Shown: in pieces, positions 19,002-28,197 of the stretch | Layout: every line of letters starts with the position of its first letter | Numbering within the stretch: position 1 is the first letter of the stretch | From: an uncultured Opitutia bacterium | GTDB taxonomy: Bacteria > Verrucomicrobiota > Verrucomicrobiia > Opitutales > Opitutaceae | Reading direction: 5' to 3' | Length of the DNA: 57,682 bases | Assembly (NCBI GenBank): GCA_903896015.1 | Contig: CAITWF010000011.1 | Coordinates: 1 to 57,682 of the forward strand | Program-made: the position numbers and the translations under genes | Notes under the pieces: model-generated | Database searches by the model: none | What the model was told of the DNA's origin: nothing | Seen by the model: only the letters and a program-made list of their open reading frames with translations

Positions 19002-21923
19002 ATGCGACTGCGTTTCCCCCACTTCGCCCTGTTCGGCACGCTCGTCGCCGTGTCCTCGGCGTTCGGCGGTGCATTTGGCGCGAAGCCCAAATCGCTTACG
19101 CTGGAGAAGGATGTCCGGCCGCTCCTTAAGAAGTTTTGCTACGACTGCCACGGCGAAGGCGAACACCGGGCCGATCTTGCGCTCGACGATTACAAGACTC
19201 CCGCCGATATCGTCCATGCGAAAGCCGAGTGGGAACTCATCCTCCATCACGTCCACTCACACACCATGCCGCCGGCCGAGGAGCCGCAGCCCTCCCAGTC
19301 CCAGCGCGATCTCATCGCAACCTGGATCGAGCAGGAGCTTTATCATTACGATCCGCGTTTCCCCGATCCCGGCCGCGTGACAATTCGGCGGCTCAACCGC
19401 GCCGAATACAACAATACCGTCCGCGATCTCGTCGGCGTGGATTTCCAGCCGGCGGATGATTTTCCGGCGGACGACTCCGGCTACGGCTTCGACAACATTG
19501 CCGATGTGCTCTCGCTGCCGCCGATGCTGTTCGAGAAATATCTCACGGCCGCCGACAAGTTGCTGAACCAGGCCATTGTCACCGAGCCGGTCCAGAGCCG
19601 CGTGCAGCGCGTCGCGGCAAACCTCGCACAGATCGGCTTCAACGCCGCCGGCGATCGCGGCGACGGCTGGGTGCAGCTCATCAGCCTCGAGGAGGACGAC
19701 GTCGCTCTCGAGCAATCGATCCTCGCGGCGGGCGACTACGTTTTCCGCGTGCAGGCGTTTGCGCAGCCGACGGGCGGGGTTTTGCGGCGCGCCGGCGACA
19801 GCGAAGGAGCGCGGCCCGAGCCGCTGATTCTCGGCTTCGCGCTCGATGACGTGTTCGTGAAGCGCGTCGCCGTCACCGCCGATGAAGCACATCCGGGCAC
19901 CTACGAAGTGCGCCTCGGCGTGCCCACGGGGCACCATCGCTTTCGCGTCGTCGTGCCGCGGCTGCACGGCGGCGACAACGAGCTCGTCATGCTCAACGGC
20001 CGCATAGGCCGCCAGCAGTCGGGCATCCTTTTCGTTAGATGGCTCGAACTCGAAGGCCCGCTGCGCGCCGCCACGATCCGCCGGGACGCCGCGTCGCTCG
20101 CCGTGACCGGGGAAGGCCGCAATTCACCCGACGGCGCGCGTCTGCTCGCGCACAACGGCGAAGTCTCCACCGAACTCAAAGCGGCGCGCGACGGCGAGTT
20201 CATCCTGCGCGCGCAGGCGTTTGCCCAGCAGGCGGGCAACGAGCCTGCGCGCATGGAATTCCGAGTCGATGGCAAGCCGGTGAAAACCTTCGACGTGCTC
20301 GCGCCTGCCGCAATGCAGCCGCTTAAGGGGCAGAACGTTTTCTCGACCGCCCTTCTCGTCGCGCAACCCGAAGTCTACGAGTATCGCGTAAGGCTCGCCG
20401 CCGGCCCGCACCACTTCGCGGCCGCCTTCGTCAACGACTTCGCCGATCCAAAAAGCAGCAACCCCAACCTGCGCGACCGGAACCTCATCGTGCAAAATCT
20501 CGAAACGGCCGAGCTCGGCGCGACGGTGCCGTTGCCGCCCCTGCCAGCGCCGCTCCGCCGGATTTTTTCCGGCGAACCGACGGCCACGACGAAGCTCGCG
20601 GTCGCACGCACGTGGCTGGGCGAATTCGCCCGCCGCGCGTGGCGCCGGCCGGTGGCCGCCGACGAACTCGACCGGCTCGTCGCGCTCTTCGCGCTCGCCG
20701 ATCAACGCGGTGAGAAGTTCGAAGTCGCGCTCAAGATCGCGCTCAAGGCCACACTGGTTTCGCCGCAGTTTCTGTTTCGCGGCGAAATCCAGCCCGAGCC
20801 GGACAACCCCCAGTCGGTTCACCCGGTCAACGAATTTGCGCTCGCCTCGCGCCTCTCCTACTTCCTCTGGAGCTCGATGCCAGACGAGGAACTGTTCGAT
20901 CTCGCGGCGCGCGGCATGTTGCGGAAAAACCTCACTGCGCAGGTCCGCCGGATGCTCGCCTCACCCAAGTCCCGCGCCCTCGTCGAAAATTTTGCGAGCC
21001 AGTGGCTCCAGTTCCGCAGCGTGAAGTCGCTCACGCCCGACAAGGAGCGTTTCCCGGATTTCGATGAGCGACTGCGCTCCGCCATCATCAAGGAAACCGA
21101 AACGTTCTTCGATCACGTGATGCGCGACGATCTCAGCGTGCTTGATTTCCTCAACGCCGACTACACCTACGTAAACGAGCGCCTCGCGAAGCACTACGGC
21201 ATCGCGGGCGTGACCGGCGAACAGTTCCGGCGCGTCTCGCTCGCGGGCACGCCCCGCCGCGGCGTCGTCACGCAAGCCAGCGTGCTTCTGCTCACCTCGA
21301 ATCCCAACCGCACCTCGCCCGTGAAGCGCGGCAAATGGGTCCTCGAAAATCTCCTTGGCACGCCGCCGCCCCCGCCGCCGCCGGACGTTCCCGATCTGAA
21401 AGTTGCCGACAACGGACAGGCGCTTGAGGGCACGCTGCGTCACCAAATGGAGATGCATCGTGAAAAGCCTGCCTGCGCCGCCTGCCACGCCCGCATGGAC
21501 CCGATCGGATTTGGGCTGGAAAATTTCGACGGCATCGGCGCGTGGCGCACGAAGGACGGCGCGCTCCCGATCGAGGCCGCCGGCAAACTCAACAGCGGCG
21601 AGGAATTCAAAACCGCGATCGATCTCACGAACATCCTCGCGAAGAACAAGCGCGACGACTTTATCCGCTGCCTCTCCGAGAAGATGCTGACCTACGCCCT
21701 CGGGCGCGGTCTCGAATACTACGATCGCACCGCCACAGACAAAATCTCCGCACAGCTCGTGCAGTCGCGGTTCAAGTTTTCCAGTCTCATCCTCGCCGTC
21801 GTCGACAGCCTGCCCTTCCAAAACCGCCGCGGCGAAGGCGATCGTAGCGTTACGCCGGCGGCAGCACCTGCGGCCGCGGCCCTGTCCGTGCCGCCGGGCA
21901 AGCTGTCTGCCGCGAACCCGTGA
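19002..21923 (+). CDS. DUF1592-type planctomycete-cytochrome protein (copy 2)
   Basis: A 973-aa paralogue of the protein at 13491, colinear over its whole length. It has a signal peptide, haem motif Cys46-x-x-Cys49-His50 (FCYDCHGEG), DUF1587 (RLNRAEYNNTVRDLVG), the beta-rich middle region, DUF1595 (FARRAWRRP), DUF1592 (LASRLSYFLWSSMPDEELF), DUF1588 with Cys825, Cys828, His829 (CAACHARMDPIGFG) and DUF1585. The tail after QNRRG is Ala/Pro-rich and differs from copy 1. Unlike copy 1 it is separated from the preceding esterase by 245 bases and may have its own promoter. Function unknown. Confidence 0.88.
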   Translation: MRLRFPHFALFGTLVAVSSAFGGAFGAKPKSLTLEKDVRPLLKKFCYDCHGEGEHRADLALDDYKTPADIVHAKAEWELILHHVHSHTMPPAEEPQPSQSQRDLIATWIEQELYHYDPRFPDPGRVTIRRLNRAEYNNTVRDLVGVDFQPADDFPADDSGYGFDNIADVLSLPPMLFEKYLTAADKLLNQAIVTEPVQSRVQRVAANLAQIGFNAAGDRGDGWVQLISLEEDDVALEQSILAAGDYVFRVQAFAQPTGGVLRRAGDSEGARPEPLILGFALDDVFVKRVAVTADEAHPGTYEVRLGVPTGHHRFRVVVPRLHGGDNELVMLNGRIGRQQSGILFVRWLELEGPLRAATIRRDAASLAVTGEGRNSPDGARLLAHNGEVSTELKAARDGEFILRAQAFAQQAGNEPARMEFRVDGKPVKTFDVLAPAAMQPLKGQNVFSTALLVAQPEVYEYRVRLAAGPHHFAAAFVNDFADPKSSNPNLRDRNLIVQNLETAELGATVPLPPLPAPLRRIFSGEPTATTKLAVARTWLGEFARRAWRRPVAADELDRLVALFALADQRGEKFEVALKIALKATLVSPQFLFRGEIQPEPDNPQSVHPVNEFALASRLSYFLWSSMPDEELFDLAARGMLRKNLTAQVRRMLASPKSRALVENFASQWLQFRSVKSLTPDKERFPDFDERLRSAIIKETETFFDHVMRDDLSVLDFLNADYTYVNERLAKHYGIAGVTGEQFRRVSLAGTPRRGVVTQASVLLLTSNPNRTSPVKRGKWVLENLLGTPPPPPPPDVPDLKVADNGQALEGTLRHQMEMHREKPACAACHARMDPIGFGLENFDGIGAWRTKDGALPIEAAGKLNSGEEFKTAIDLTNILAKNKRDDFIRCLSEKMLTYALGRGLEYYDRTATDKISAQLVQSRFKFSSLILAVVDSLPFQNRRGEGDRSVTPAAAPAAAALSVPPGKLSAANP

Positions 21924-22022
21924 ATCCTCGCTCGCCCGCGCGCGTCTAGCCGCATAGCCTCTGCTCAGACGCCACTCGTTCCTCCCTGCTCAGCGCCGAC
22001 CTTCCTCCGTCCTCCCCGTCCC

Positions 22023-23393
22023 ATGAAAAACTGGCAAATCCCCCGCCGCACCTTTCTCCGCGGGCTCGGCACGATGATCGCGTTGCCCATGCTCGAGTCG
22101 ATGGTGCCGGCCGTGGGCGCGCTGGCGGCCACCACCGGCGGCGCCCCGACGACGCCCAAGGGTTTTCCGAAACGCATAGCCTTCGTCTACACACCCAACG
22201 GCCAGAACATGGCCGACTGGACGCCTGCCACGCTCGGCGCCGACTACGAGCTGCCGCTGATTCTTGAGCCGCTAAAACCATTCCGCAGCGACATGATGGT
22301 GCTCAGCGGGCTCGCGCAAACGCGCGCCAACGCCAACGGCGACGGCGGCGGCGACCACGCGCGCGCGTCGGCGACCTTTCTCACCGGCTGCCAGGCGCGC
22401 AAAACCGCCGGCGCCGACATCAAGATCGGCGTTTCCGTCGACCAGATCGCCGCGGCTAAGGTCGGCGAGCAGACACGTTTTCCTTCGCTCGAATTGAGCT
22501 GCGACAAAGGTCAGCGCGCCGGCTCATGCGACTCCGGCTACAGCTGCGCCTATCAGTTCAACCTCTCGTGGAAATCGGAGTCGATGCCCGTCAACCCCGA
22601 GGTCGATCCCCGCGCCGCCTTCGACCGCCTCTTCGGCAGCGCAAACGTCAACGAGACGAAGGAAGCCCGCACCAAACGCGACTTCTACAACCGCAGCATT
22701 CTCGACTTCGTCCTCGATGATGCGAAACGACTCCAGTCGAACCTCGGCGCGACCGACCGACGCAAGGTCGACGAATACCTCACTGCCGTCCGCGAGCTTG
22801 AGCGCCGCATCGAGCAAAGTGCGAAATTCGATCTCAACCTCCCGCCCGGTGGTCGCAAGGAGCGCGACATGACCGGCGATTACAGCTTTGAGCAGCATAT
22901 CCGCCTGATGTTCGACTTGCAGGTGCTCGCGTTTCAGACGGACAGCACGCGCGTCTCGACCTTCATTCTTGCGCACGACGGCAGCAACCGCCCGTTCCCT
23001 TTCCTCGGCATCTCCGACGGCCACCACGATCTCTCGCACCACCGCAACGACGAGGCAAAGAAGGCAAAGATCGCCCAGATCAATAAATTCTACACCACGC
23101 AGTTTGCCTACTTCCTCGAGAAGATGAAATCGATCAAGGAAGGCGAAGGCACGCTCCTCGATCACTCGATGATCGTTTACGGGAGTGGCATCAGCGACGG
23201 CAACCAACACCTTCACACAAACCTGCCGGTGATTCTCGCCGGCCGCGGCGGTGGCACAGTCAGCTCCGGACGGCACGTGCGCGTTCCTGAAAAAACGCCG
23301 ATGACCAATCTCTACCTCTCGATGCTCGACCGCGTCGGCGTGCATGCCGAGCGCATCGGCGACAGCTCGGGCAAGCTCGAGAGCATCGGGTGA
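22023..23393 (+). CDS. DUF1552 protein with Tat signal (copy 2)
   Basis: A 456-aa paralogue of the protein at 16483. It has the twin-arginine segment PRRTFLRGLG (8-17), FVYTPNGQNMADWTP, conserved Cys160, Cys169 and Cys175 in SCDKGQRAGSCDSGYSC, and the His-rich DGHHDLSHHRND. An additional Cys123 is absent from copy 1, which instead has Cys134. It lies 99 bases after the second DUF1592 gene. An exported partner of that cytochrome-like protein is a reasonable inference. Confidence 0.86.
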   Translation: MKNWQIPRRTFLRGLGTMIALPMLESMVPAVGALAATTGGAPTTPKGFPKRIAFVYTPNGQNMADWTPATLGADYELPLILEPLKPFRSDMMVLSGLAQTRANANGDGGGDHARASATFLTGCQARKTAGADIKIGVSVDQIAAAKVGEQTRFPSLELSCDKGQRAGSCDSGYSCAYQFNLSWKSESMPVNPEVDPRAAFDRLFGSANVNETKEARTKRDFYNRSILDFVLDDAKRLQSNLGATDRRKVDEYLTAVRELERRIEQSAKFDLNLPPGGRKERDMTGDYSFEQHIRLMFDLQVLAFQTDSTRVSTFILAHDGSNRPFPFLGISDGHHDLSHHRNDEAKKAKIAQINKFYTTQFAYFLEKMKSIKEGEGTLLDHSMIVYGSGISDGNQHLHTNLPVILAGRGGGTVSSGRHVRVPEKTPMTNLYLSMLDRVGVHAERIGDSSGKLESIG

Positions 23394-23510
23394 CGCCCGA
23401 GTTTACCGCGCGCCTGCTAGCCTCGCCGCACATCGCTCGATCGATTTGACCGTCCGCCATCCGGCGGGCTGCGTTGGCCGGTCGCTCGTATTGCATCGCA
23501 GCCGTTCCCC

Positions 23511-24830
23511 ATGAAAATCACCCCGCTGTTTTTTCGCCCCGCAGCACTGCTCGCCCTGCTCACCGCACCGCTCGTGCTCGCGGCGCCACTAAAATTCTCG
23601 TTTGGCACCGGCGCGGTTGCGTCCGGCGCCACGCTGGTCGCGCCGGATACGACTTACTCCGCGGCGCGTAGCTTTGGTTTCGAGCCGGGCGCTGCCATCA
23701 CGGCGACCGCCGACGGCGTCGCAAGCGAGCGGCCGTTTTACTTTTCGGCAAAACTTCCCGCCGAGGGAAACTACCGCGTCACGCTTACGTTTCCCGGTGG
23801 TGCCGACGTTACCGTGAAGGCTGAACTGCGCCGATTGATGATCGAACGCTTCCAGGTGCCCGCCGGCCAGAGCGCGACGCGCACGTTCATCGTCAATACC
23901 CGCACGCCACAAATCGCCGCGACCGGCGACATCAAGGAAGGCGTCGTAAAACTCAAAGCGCCTCGCGAAAGCGTGCAGGAAGCCTGGGCCTGGGACGACG
24001 CGCTCACGCTGGAATTCAACGGCGCCCATCCCGCCGTCCGCTCCATCACCATCGAACCCGTGACCGTGCCGACCGTGTATCTAATCGGCGACTCCACCGT
24101 CTGCGATCAATCGAAGGAGCCGTTCAACAGTTGGGGCCAGATGCTCCCGCGCTGGTTCAAACCGGAGATCGCGATCGCGAATCACGCCGAGTCGGGCGAG
24201 ACCTACCGCGATTCAATCGGCCGCCGCCGCCTCGACAAGATGCTGAGCGTGATGAAGCCGGGCGACTGGATGATCATGCAGTTCGGGCACAACGACCAGA
24301 AGCAGATCGCTGCGGGCAACGGGGGGCCGTTCACCACCTACAAAGCCGAAATCAAAAAACACGTCGACACCATCCGTGCCCACAACGGCACCCCGATCAT
24401 CGTCTCGCCGATGGAGCGGCGGAATTTCGACGAGCATGCGAAGATCAAGCCCTCGCTCGCCGATTACGCCGAGGCCTCCCGCCAGGCCGCGAAAGAGCTC
24501 GGCGTCGCGTTCATCGATCTGAACGCCCTGAGCATTCCCTTCTACGAGGCACTAGAGGCGCACGGGGCGGAATATTCGCGCCACGCCTTCGCCGGCCAAG
24601 ACAACACCCACCACCAAAACTATGGAAGCTACGAGCTTTCCAAGGCGATCGTCCAATCGATCCGCGACCAGAAGCTGCCGCTCGCGAAATTCATCATCGA
24701 CGACTTCCCCGGCTTCGATCCCGCCCATCCAGACGAGGTGGAAAAATTCTCAGTGCCGCCGAGCCCGAACTTTACCAATCAACGGCCGCTCGGCGACGAG
24801 ACGGCCCCCGTCCCGACCCCAGCCAAATGA
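23511..24830 (+). CDS. rhamnogalacturonan acetylesterase (CE12-like SGNH hydrolase)
   Basis: Removes acetyl groups from the rhamnogalacturonan backbone of pectin. The 439-aa protein has a signal peptide, an N-terminal beta-sandwich-like domain of about 180 aa (LKFSFGTG, RVTLTFPGGADVTVKAE), then the SGNH domain: YLIGDSTVCDQ with Ser195, NHAESGETYRD, FGHNDQK, and Asp364-x-x-His367 in GQDNTHHQNYG. This two-domain layout is known for CE12 enzymes. Its stop overlaps the next gene by 4 bases. Confidence 0.9.
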   Translation: MKITPLFFRPAALLALLTAPLVLAAPLKFSFGTGAVASGATLVAPDTTYSAARSFGFEPGAAITATADGVASERPFYFSAKLPAEGNYRVTLTFPGGADVTVKAELRRLMIERFQVPAGQSATRTFIVNTRTPQIAATGDIKEGVVKLKAPRESVQEAWAWDDALTLEFNGAHPAVRSITIEPVTVPTVYLIGDSTVCDQSKEPFNSWGQMLPRWFKPEIAIANHAESGETYRDSIGRRRLDKMLSVMKPGDWMIMQFGHNDQKQIAAGNGGPFTTYKAEIKKHVDTIRAHNGTPIIVSPMERRNFDEHAKIKPSLADYAEASRQAAKELGVAFIDLNALSIPFYEALEAHGAEYSRHAFAGQDNTHHQNYGSYELSKAIVQSIRDQKLPLAKFIIDDFPGFDPAHPDEVEKFSVPPSPNFTNQRPLGDETAPVPTPAK

Positions 24831-25783
24831 GAACACTCCGCTGGCTTCTTTCGTTCCTCGCACTCGCGATCGCTGCCCACGCCGCTGATACCGCCTACCT
24901 TTTCACCTACTTCACGAAGAACGGTGAGGACGGCCTGCACCTCGCGTGGAGCGCTGACGGCTATCGTTGGGAAAAGCTCAATGGCGGCCAGAGCTGCCTC
25001 GCGCCTACCGTGGGCCGCTCAAAACTCTTGCGCGATCCGTGTGTCGTGCGCGGCCCTGACGGCACGTTTCACCTCGTGTGGACCGCCGGCTGGACCGAAA
25101 ACGATATCGGCTACTCCTCGACCAAGGACTTCATCACGTGGTCGCCGGAAAAGGAAATTCCCGTGATGGCCCATGAGCCGACCGTGCGAAACACGTGGGC
25201 GCCCGAGGTCCACTACGACGAACGGCGCAGCGAGTTTGTCATTTTCTGGGCCTCGACCATCCCGGAGAAATTCCGCGAAACGGCGGGCGCCTCCGAGGAC
25301 AACTACAACCACCGGATCTACTCGACGACCACGAAGGACTTCAACGCGTTCACGCCCACGCAACTTTTCTACGAACCGGGCTTCAGCGTGATCGACGCCA
25401 CGTTCCTCCACGCCGACGGCAAGCACTGGCTGATCGTTAAGGACGAGACGCGCAACCCGCCGAAGAAATTTCTCCGTCTCGCCGCCGCCGCTGATCTACA
25501 CGGGCCGTTCGGTGAACTCTCCGCGCCCTTCACGCCGCCCGGCCTCTGGTCCGAGGGCCCGACCGCAATCAAGATCGGAGACGACTACCTCGTCTATTTC
25601 GAGGCCTACCGGGACAAGCACTACTGCGCGATGCGTTCGCGCGACCTCAAGACATGGGAGGATGTGACCGCCAAAATGTCATTCGTTGACGAAGGCACTC
25701 CCACGCGCATGAAGCACGGCACCATCATCGCCGTGCCCATGGAAATCGTCGCTCGACTCCGCGCTGCTTCGCCTTCGCGATAA
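24827..25783 (+). CDS. secreted GH43-like glycoside hydrolase
   Basis: Predicted five-bladed beta-propeller glycosidase for plant side chains such as arabinose or galactose. The 318-aa protein has a signal peptide (MRTLRWLLSFLALAIAAHA), a blade motif HLAWSADGYRWEKL, Asp70 in LLRDPCVV, Glu127 in TWAPEVHYD and Glu243 in LWSEGPTAIKI, placed like the carboxylates of GH43 enzymes; Glu instead of Asp at the WAP-x-V position is a variation. The ATG at 24827 overlaps the acetylesterase stop (ATGA). The precise linkage cut is not readable. A GH117/GH32-like relative in the same clan is the alternative. Confidence 0.82.
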   Translation: MRTLRWLLSFLALAIAAHAADTAYLFTYFTKNGEDGLHLAWSADGYRWEKLNGGQSCLAPTVGRSKLLRDPCVVRGPDGTFHLVWTAGWTENDIGYSSTKDFITWSPEKEIPVMAHEPTVRNTWAPEVHYDERRSEFVIFWASTIPEKFRETAGASEDNYNHRIYSTTTKDFNAFTPTQLFYEPGFSVIDATFLHADGKHWLIVKDETRNPPKKFLRLAAAADLHGPFGELSAPFTPPGLWSEGPTAIKIGDDYLVYFEAYRDKHYCAMRSRDLKTWEDVTAKMSFVDEGTPTRMKHGTIIAVPMEIVARLRAASPSR

Positions 25784-25790
25784 GCGCAAA

Positions 25791-28184
25791 ATGACCGAAC
25801 CTGTCGACGCCGAATCGCCCTCGCAGCGTTTATTGCCGCTTCTGATCGTCCTGTTTTTCGGCAGCGGCTGCGCCGCCCTCATCTACGAAATCGTTTGGCT
25901 GCAACAGCTCCAACTCGTTGTCGGATCGTCCGCCGTTTCCCTCGCCGTGCTGCTCGGCACGTTCATGGGCGGAATGTGCCTCGGCAGTCTCGCGCTTCCG
26001 CGCTTCATTTCGGCAGCCCGTCACCCGCTGCGCGTCTACGCCGCGCTTGAACTCGGAATCGCCGTCTTCGGCGTCGCCGTATTTTTCGCGATGCCGGGCA
26101 TCGCGCGACTCTACCTCACCGTCGTCGGCCACGGGCTACCGGGAATCTCCCTGCGCGGCGCGGCGGCCGCCATCTGCCTGCTGCCGCCCACGCTGCTGAT
26201 GGGGGCGACCCTCCCCGCGATCGCACGCTGGGTCGCGGCGACGCCGCGGGGCATCGCATGGCTCGGCTTCTTCTACGGCGGCAACACCGCCGGTGCCGTC
26301 GCCGGCTGCCTGCTTGCCGGGTTTTATCTGCTGCGCGTGCATGATCTGGCTTTCGCCACCTGGTGCGCCGTCGGGCTCAACGTCGCCGTCGCGCTCGGCG
26401 CACTCGCGCTCTCGCTGTTCTCGCACTCCGGTCGCCGCCCGAATTACGAGGACATTTCCACCCGCCCGACCGCCCCGCTCTCGCGCGCCGTGCTCGTCAC
26501 GATCGCACTCTCGGGTTTTTGCGCGCTGAGCGCCGAGGTAATCTGGACGCGCCAGCTCTCGCTGATGCTCGGCGCCACGGTTTACACCTTTTCGATCATT
26601 CTCGCGGTTTTCCTCACCGGCCTTGGCTTCGGCAGCAGCTTCGGATCGATGCTCGCGCGCGACACCCGCCGCCCACGGTTCGCGCTGGGGTGCGTGCAAC
26701 TTTTCCAAATCGCCGCGATCACCTGGGCCGCCCATCTGATGTCGCGGGCGCTGCCGTTCTGGCCGATCGCGTCTAACGCGGACACCAGCCACTGGATCAA
26801 ATTTCAAATCGATCTCGTGCGCTGCGGCTGCGCGATTTTGCCGTCGGCGTTTTTCTGGGGCGCAAGTTTTCCGCTGGCGCTGGCTGCCGCGGCCGATCCG
26901 CTCGCTGGCCCCGCGCGCATTGCGAGCCGCGTCTACGCCGCGAACACCCTTGGCGCCATCGTCGGCGCGTGCGCCACGAGCCTCCTGCTGTTTCCGCACC
27001 TCGGCACCAAGGCCACCGAGCAAATGCTCGTCGCGCTCGCCGCCGCCGCTGGAATCTTCGCGCTCGGGCCGAACCGAGCGCTCGGCTGGGCCGGCGCCGC
27101 CCTCGCCGCTCTGCTCGCCGCCTCGGTGCCACCCGTGCCATGGCAACTCGTCGCCTATGGCCGCCAGCTCGCGACCGGCGACAAGGAAGCGAAAACGCTT
27201 TTCCTCGGTGAAGGCATCAACGCCACCGTCGCCGTCACACAGTCGAAGGACGGCGCTCGCTATTTCCACGTAAGCGGCAAGACTGAGGCGTCGAGTCTCT
27301 TCAAGGACATGCGACTCCAGCGCATGCTCGGCCACATCCCCGCGCTCCTGCATCCCGAACCGCGCTCCGTGCTGATCGTAGGCTGCGGCGCCGGCGTGAC
27401 CGCTGGGTCGTTCACTCGGCATCCCTCGATCAAGCGGATCGTTATCTGCGAAATCGAGCCGCTGATTCCGAGTGTCGTCGCAACGCATTTCGCGAAGGAG
27501 AACTACAACGTCGTCCACGATCGCCGCGTGGAGATCGTCTACGACGATGCGCGGCATTTCCTCGCCACCACGCACGAGAAATTCGACATCATCACCTCCG
27601 ATCCGATCCACCCGTGGGTGAAAGGCTCGGCGGTGCTCTACACGCAGGAATATTTCGAGCTGTGCCGCCAGCATCTCAACGCCGGCGGCTTCGTTACGCA
27701 GTGGGTGCCGTTCTACGAGAGCAGCCGCGCGGTCGTGCAGAGCGAGCTCGCCACGTTCTTCGTGGTGTTTCCCCACGGCACGGTCTGGGGTAACGACGAC
27801 GAGGGCTACGGTTACGATACTGTCGTGCTCGGCCAGACCGCACCGCTGAAGATCGATATGACCGCGCTCGCCGCGCGCCTCGAGGCACCCGAGTTTGCCG
27901 CCGTCAAAATCTCCCTCGCCGACTTCGGCCTCGGCACGATGACCAGCCTGCTCTCGACCTACGCCGGCCGCGCCGAGGATCTCGCCCCCTGGCTCGCGCC
28001 CGCCGAGATCAACCGCGATCGCAATCTCCGCCTCCAATACCTCGCCGGCCTGCAACTCGACTCCCAACGCGGCGCCAACGCCTACGGCGAGATGCTCGGC
28101 AAGCGTCACCTCCCCGAGGAACTTTTCGTCGGCACGATCGCCGATCGCGAGGCGCTGAAGCTCGCGCTCATGCCGCCACGCTGA
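25791..28184 (+). CDS. membrane-fused spermidine synthase-like protein
   Basis: A 797-aa two-part protein. Residues about 15-440 form many membrane spans (first FFGSGCAALIYEIVW), as in fused MFS/spermidine-synthase families. Residues about 470-720 carry a Rossmann aminopropyltransferase-type domain with VLIVGCGAGVTAG, VICEIEPLI, YDDARHFL and DPIHPWVKGSAVLYTQEYF. An S-adenosylmethionine-decarboxylase gene is not nearby. Genuine polyamine synthesis or another alkyl transfer at the membrane are both possible. It starts 7 bases after the GH43 gene, so it may be co-transcribed with the pectin locus. Confidence 0.85.
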   Translation: MTEPVDAESPSQRLLPLLIVLFFGSGCAALIYEIVWLQQLQLVVGSSAVSLAVLLGTFMGGMCLGSLALPRFISAARHPLRVYAALELGIAVFGVAVFFAMPGIARLYLTVVGHGLPGISLRGAAAAICLLPPTLLMGATLPAIARWVAATPRGIAWLGFFYGGNTAGAVAGCLLAGFYLLRVHDLAFATWCAVGLNVAVALGALALSLFSHSGRRPNYEDISTRPTAPLSRAVLVTIALSGFCALSAEVIWTRQLSLMLGATVYTFSIILAVFLTGLGFGSSFGSMLARDTRRPRFALGCVQLFQIAAITWAAHLMSRALPFWPIASNADTSHWIKFQIDLVRCGCAILPSAFFWGASFPLALAAAADPLAGPARIASRVYAANTLGAIVGACATSLLLFPHLGTKATEQMLVALAAAAGIFALGPNRALGWAGAALAALLAASVPPVPWQLVAYGRQLATGDKEAKTLFLGEGINATVAVTQSKDGARYFHVSGKTEASSLFKDMRLQRMLGHIPALLHPEPRSVLIVGCGAGVTAGSFTRHPSIKRIVICEIEPLIPSVVATHFAKENYNVVHDRRVEIVYDDARHFLATTHEKFDIITSDPIHPWVKGSAVLYTQEYFELCRQHLNAGGFVTQWVPFYESSRAVVQSELATFFVVFPHGTVWGNDDEGYGYDTVVLGQTAPLKIDMTALAARLEAPEFAAVKISLADFGLGTMTSLLSTYAGRAEDLAPWLAPAEINRDRNLRLQYLAGLQLDSQRGANAYGEMLGKRHLPEELFVGTIADREALKLALMPPR

Positions 28185-28197
28185 AGCTCGCCGCCGC

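Noticed and set aside
25830-28109. Long open frames on the minus strand opposite the spermidine-synthase-like gene (up to 657 codons)
   Set aside because: They lie wholly antisense to a well-supported gene, have composition bias (Arg, Glu, Ala rich), and no recognisable domain. Such shadows are expected in GC-rich coding DNA.
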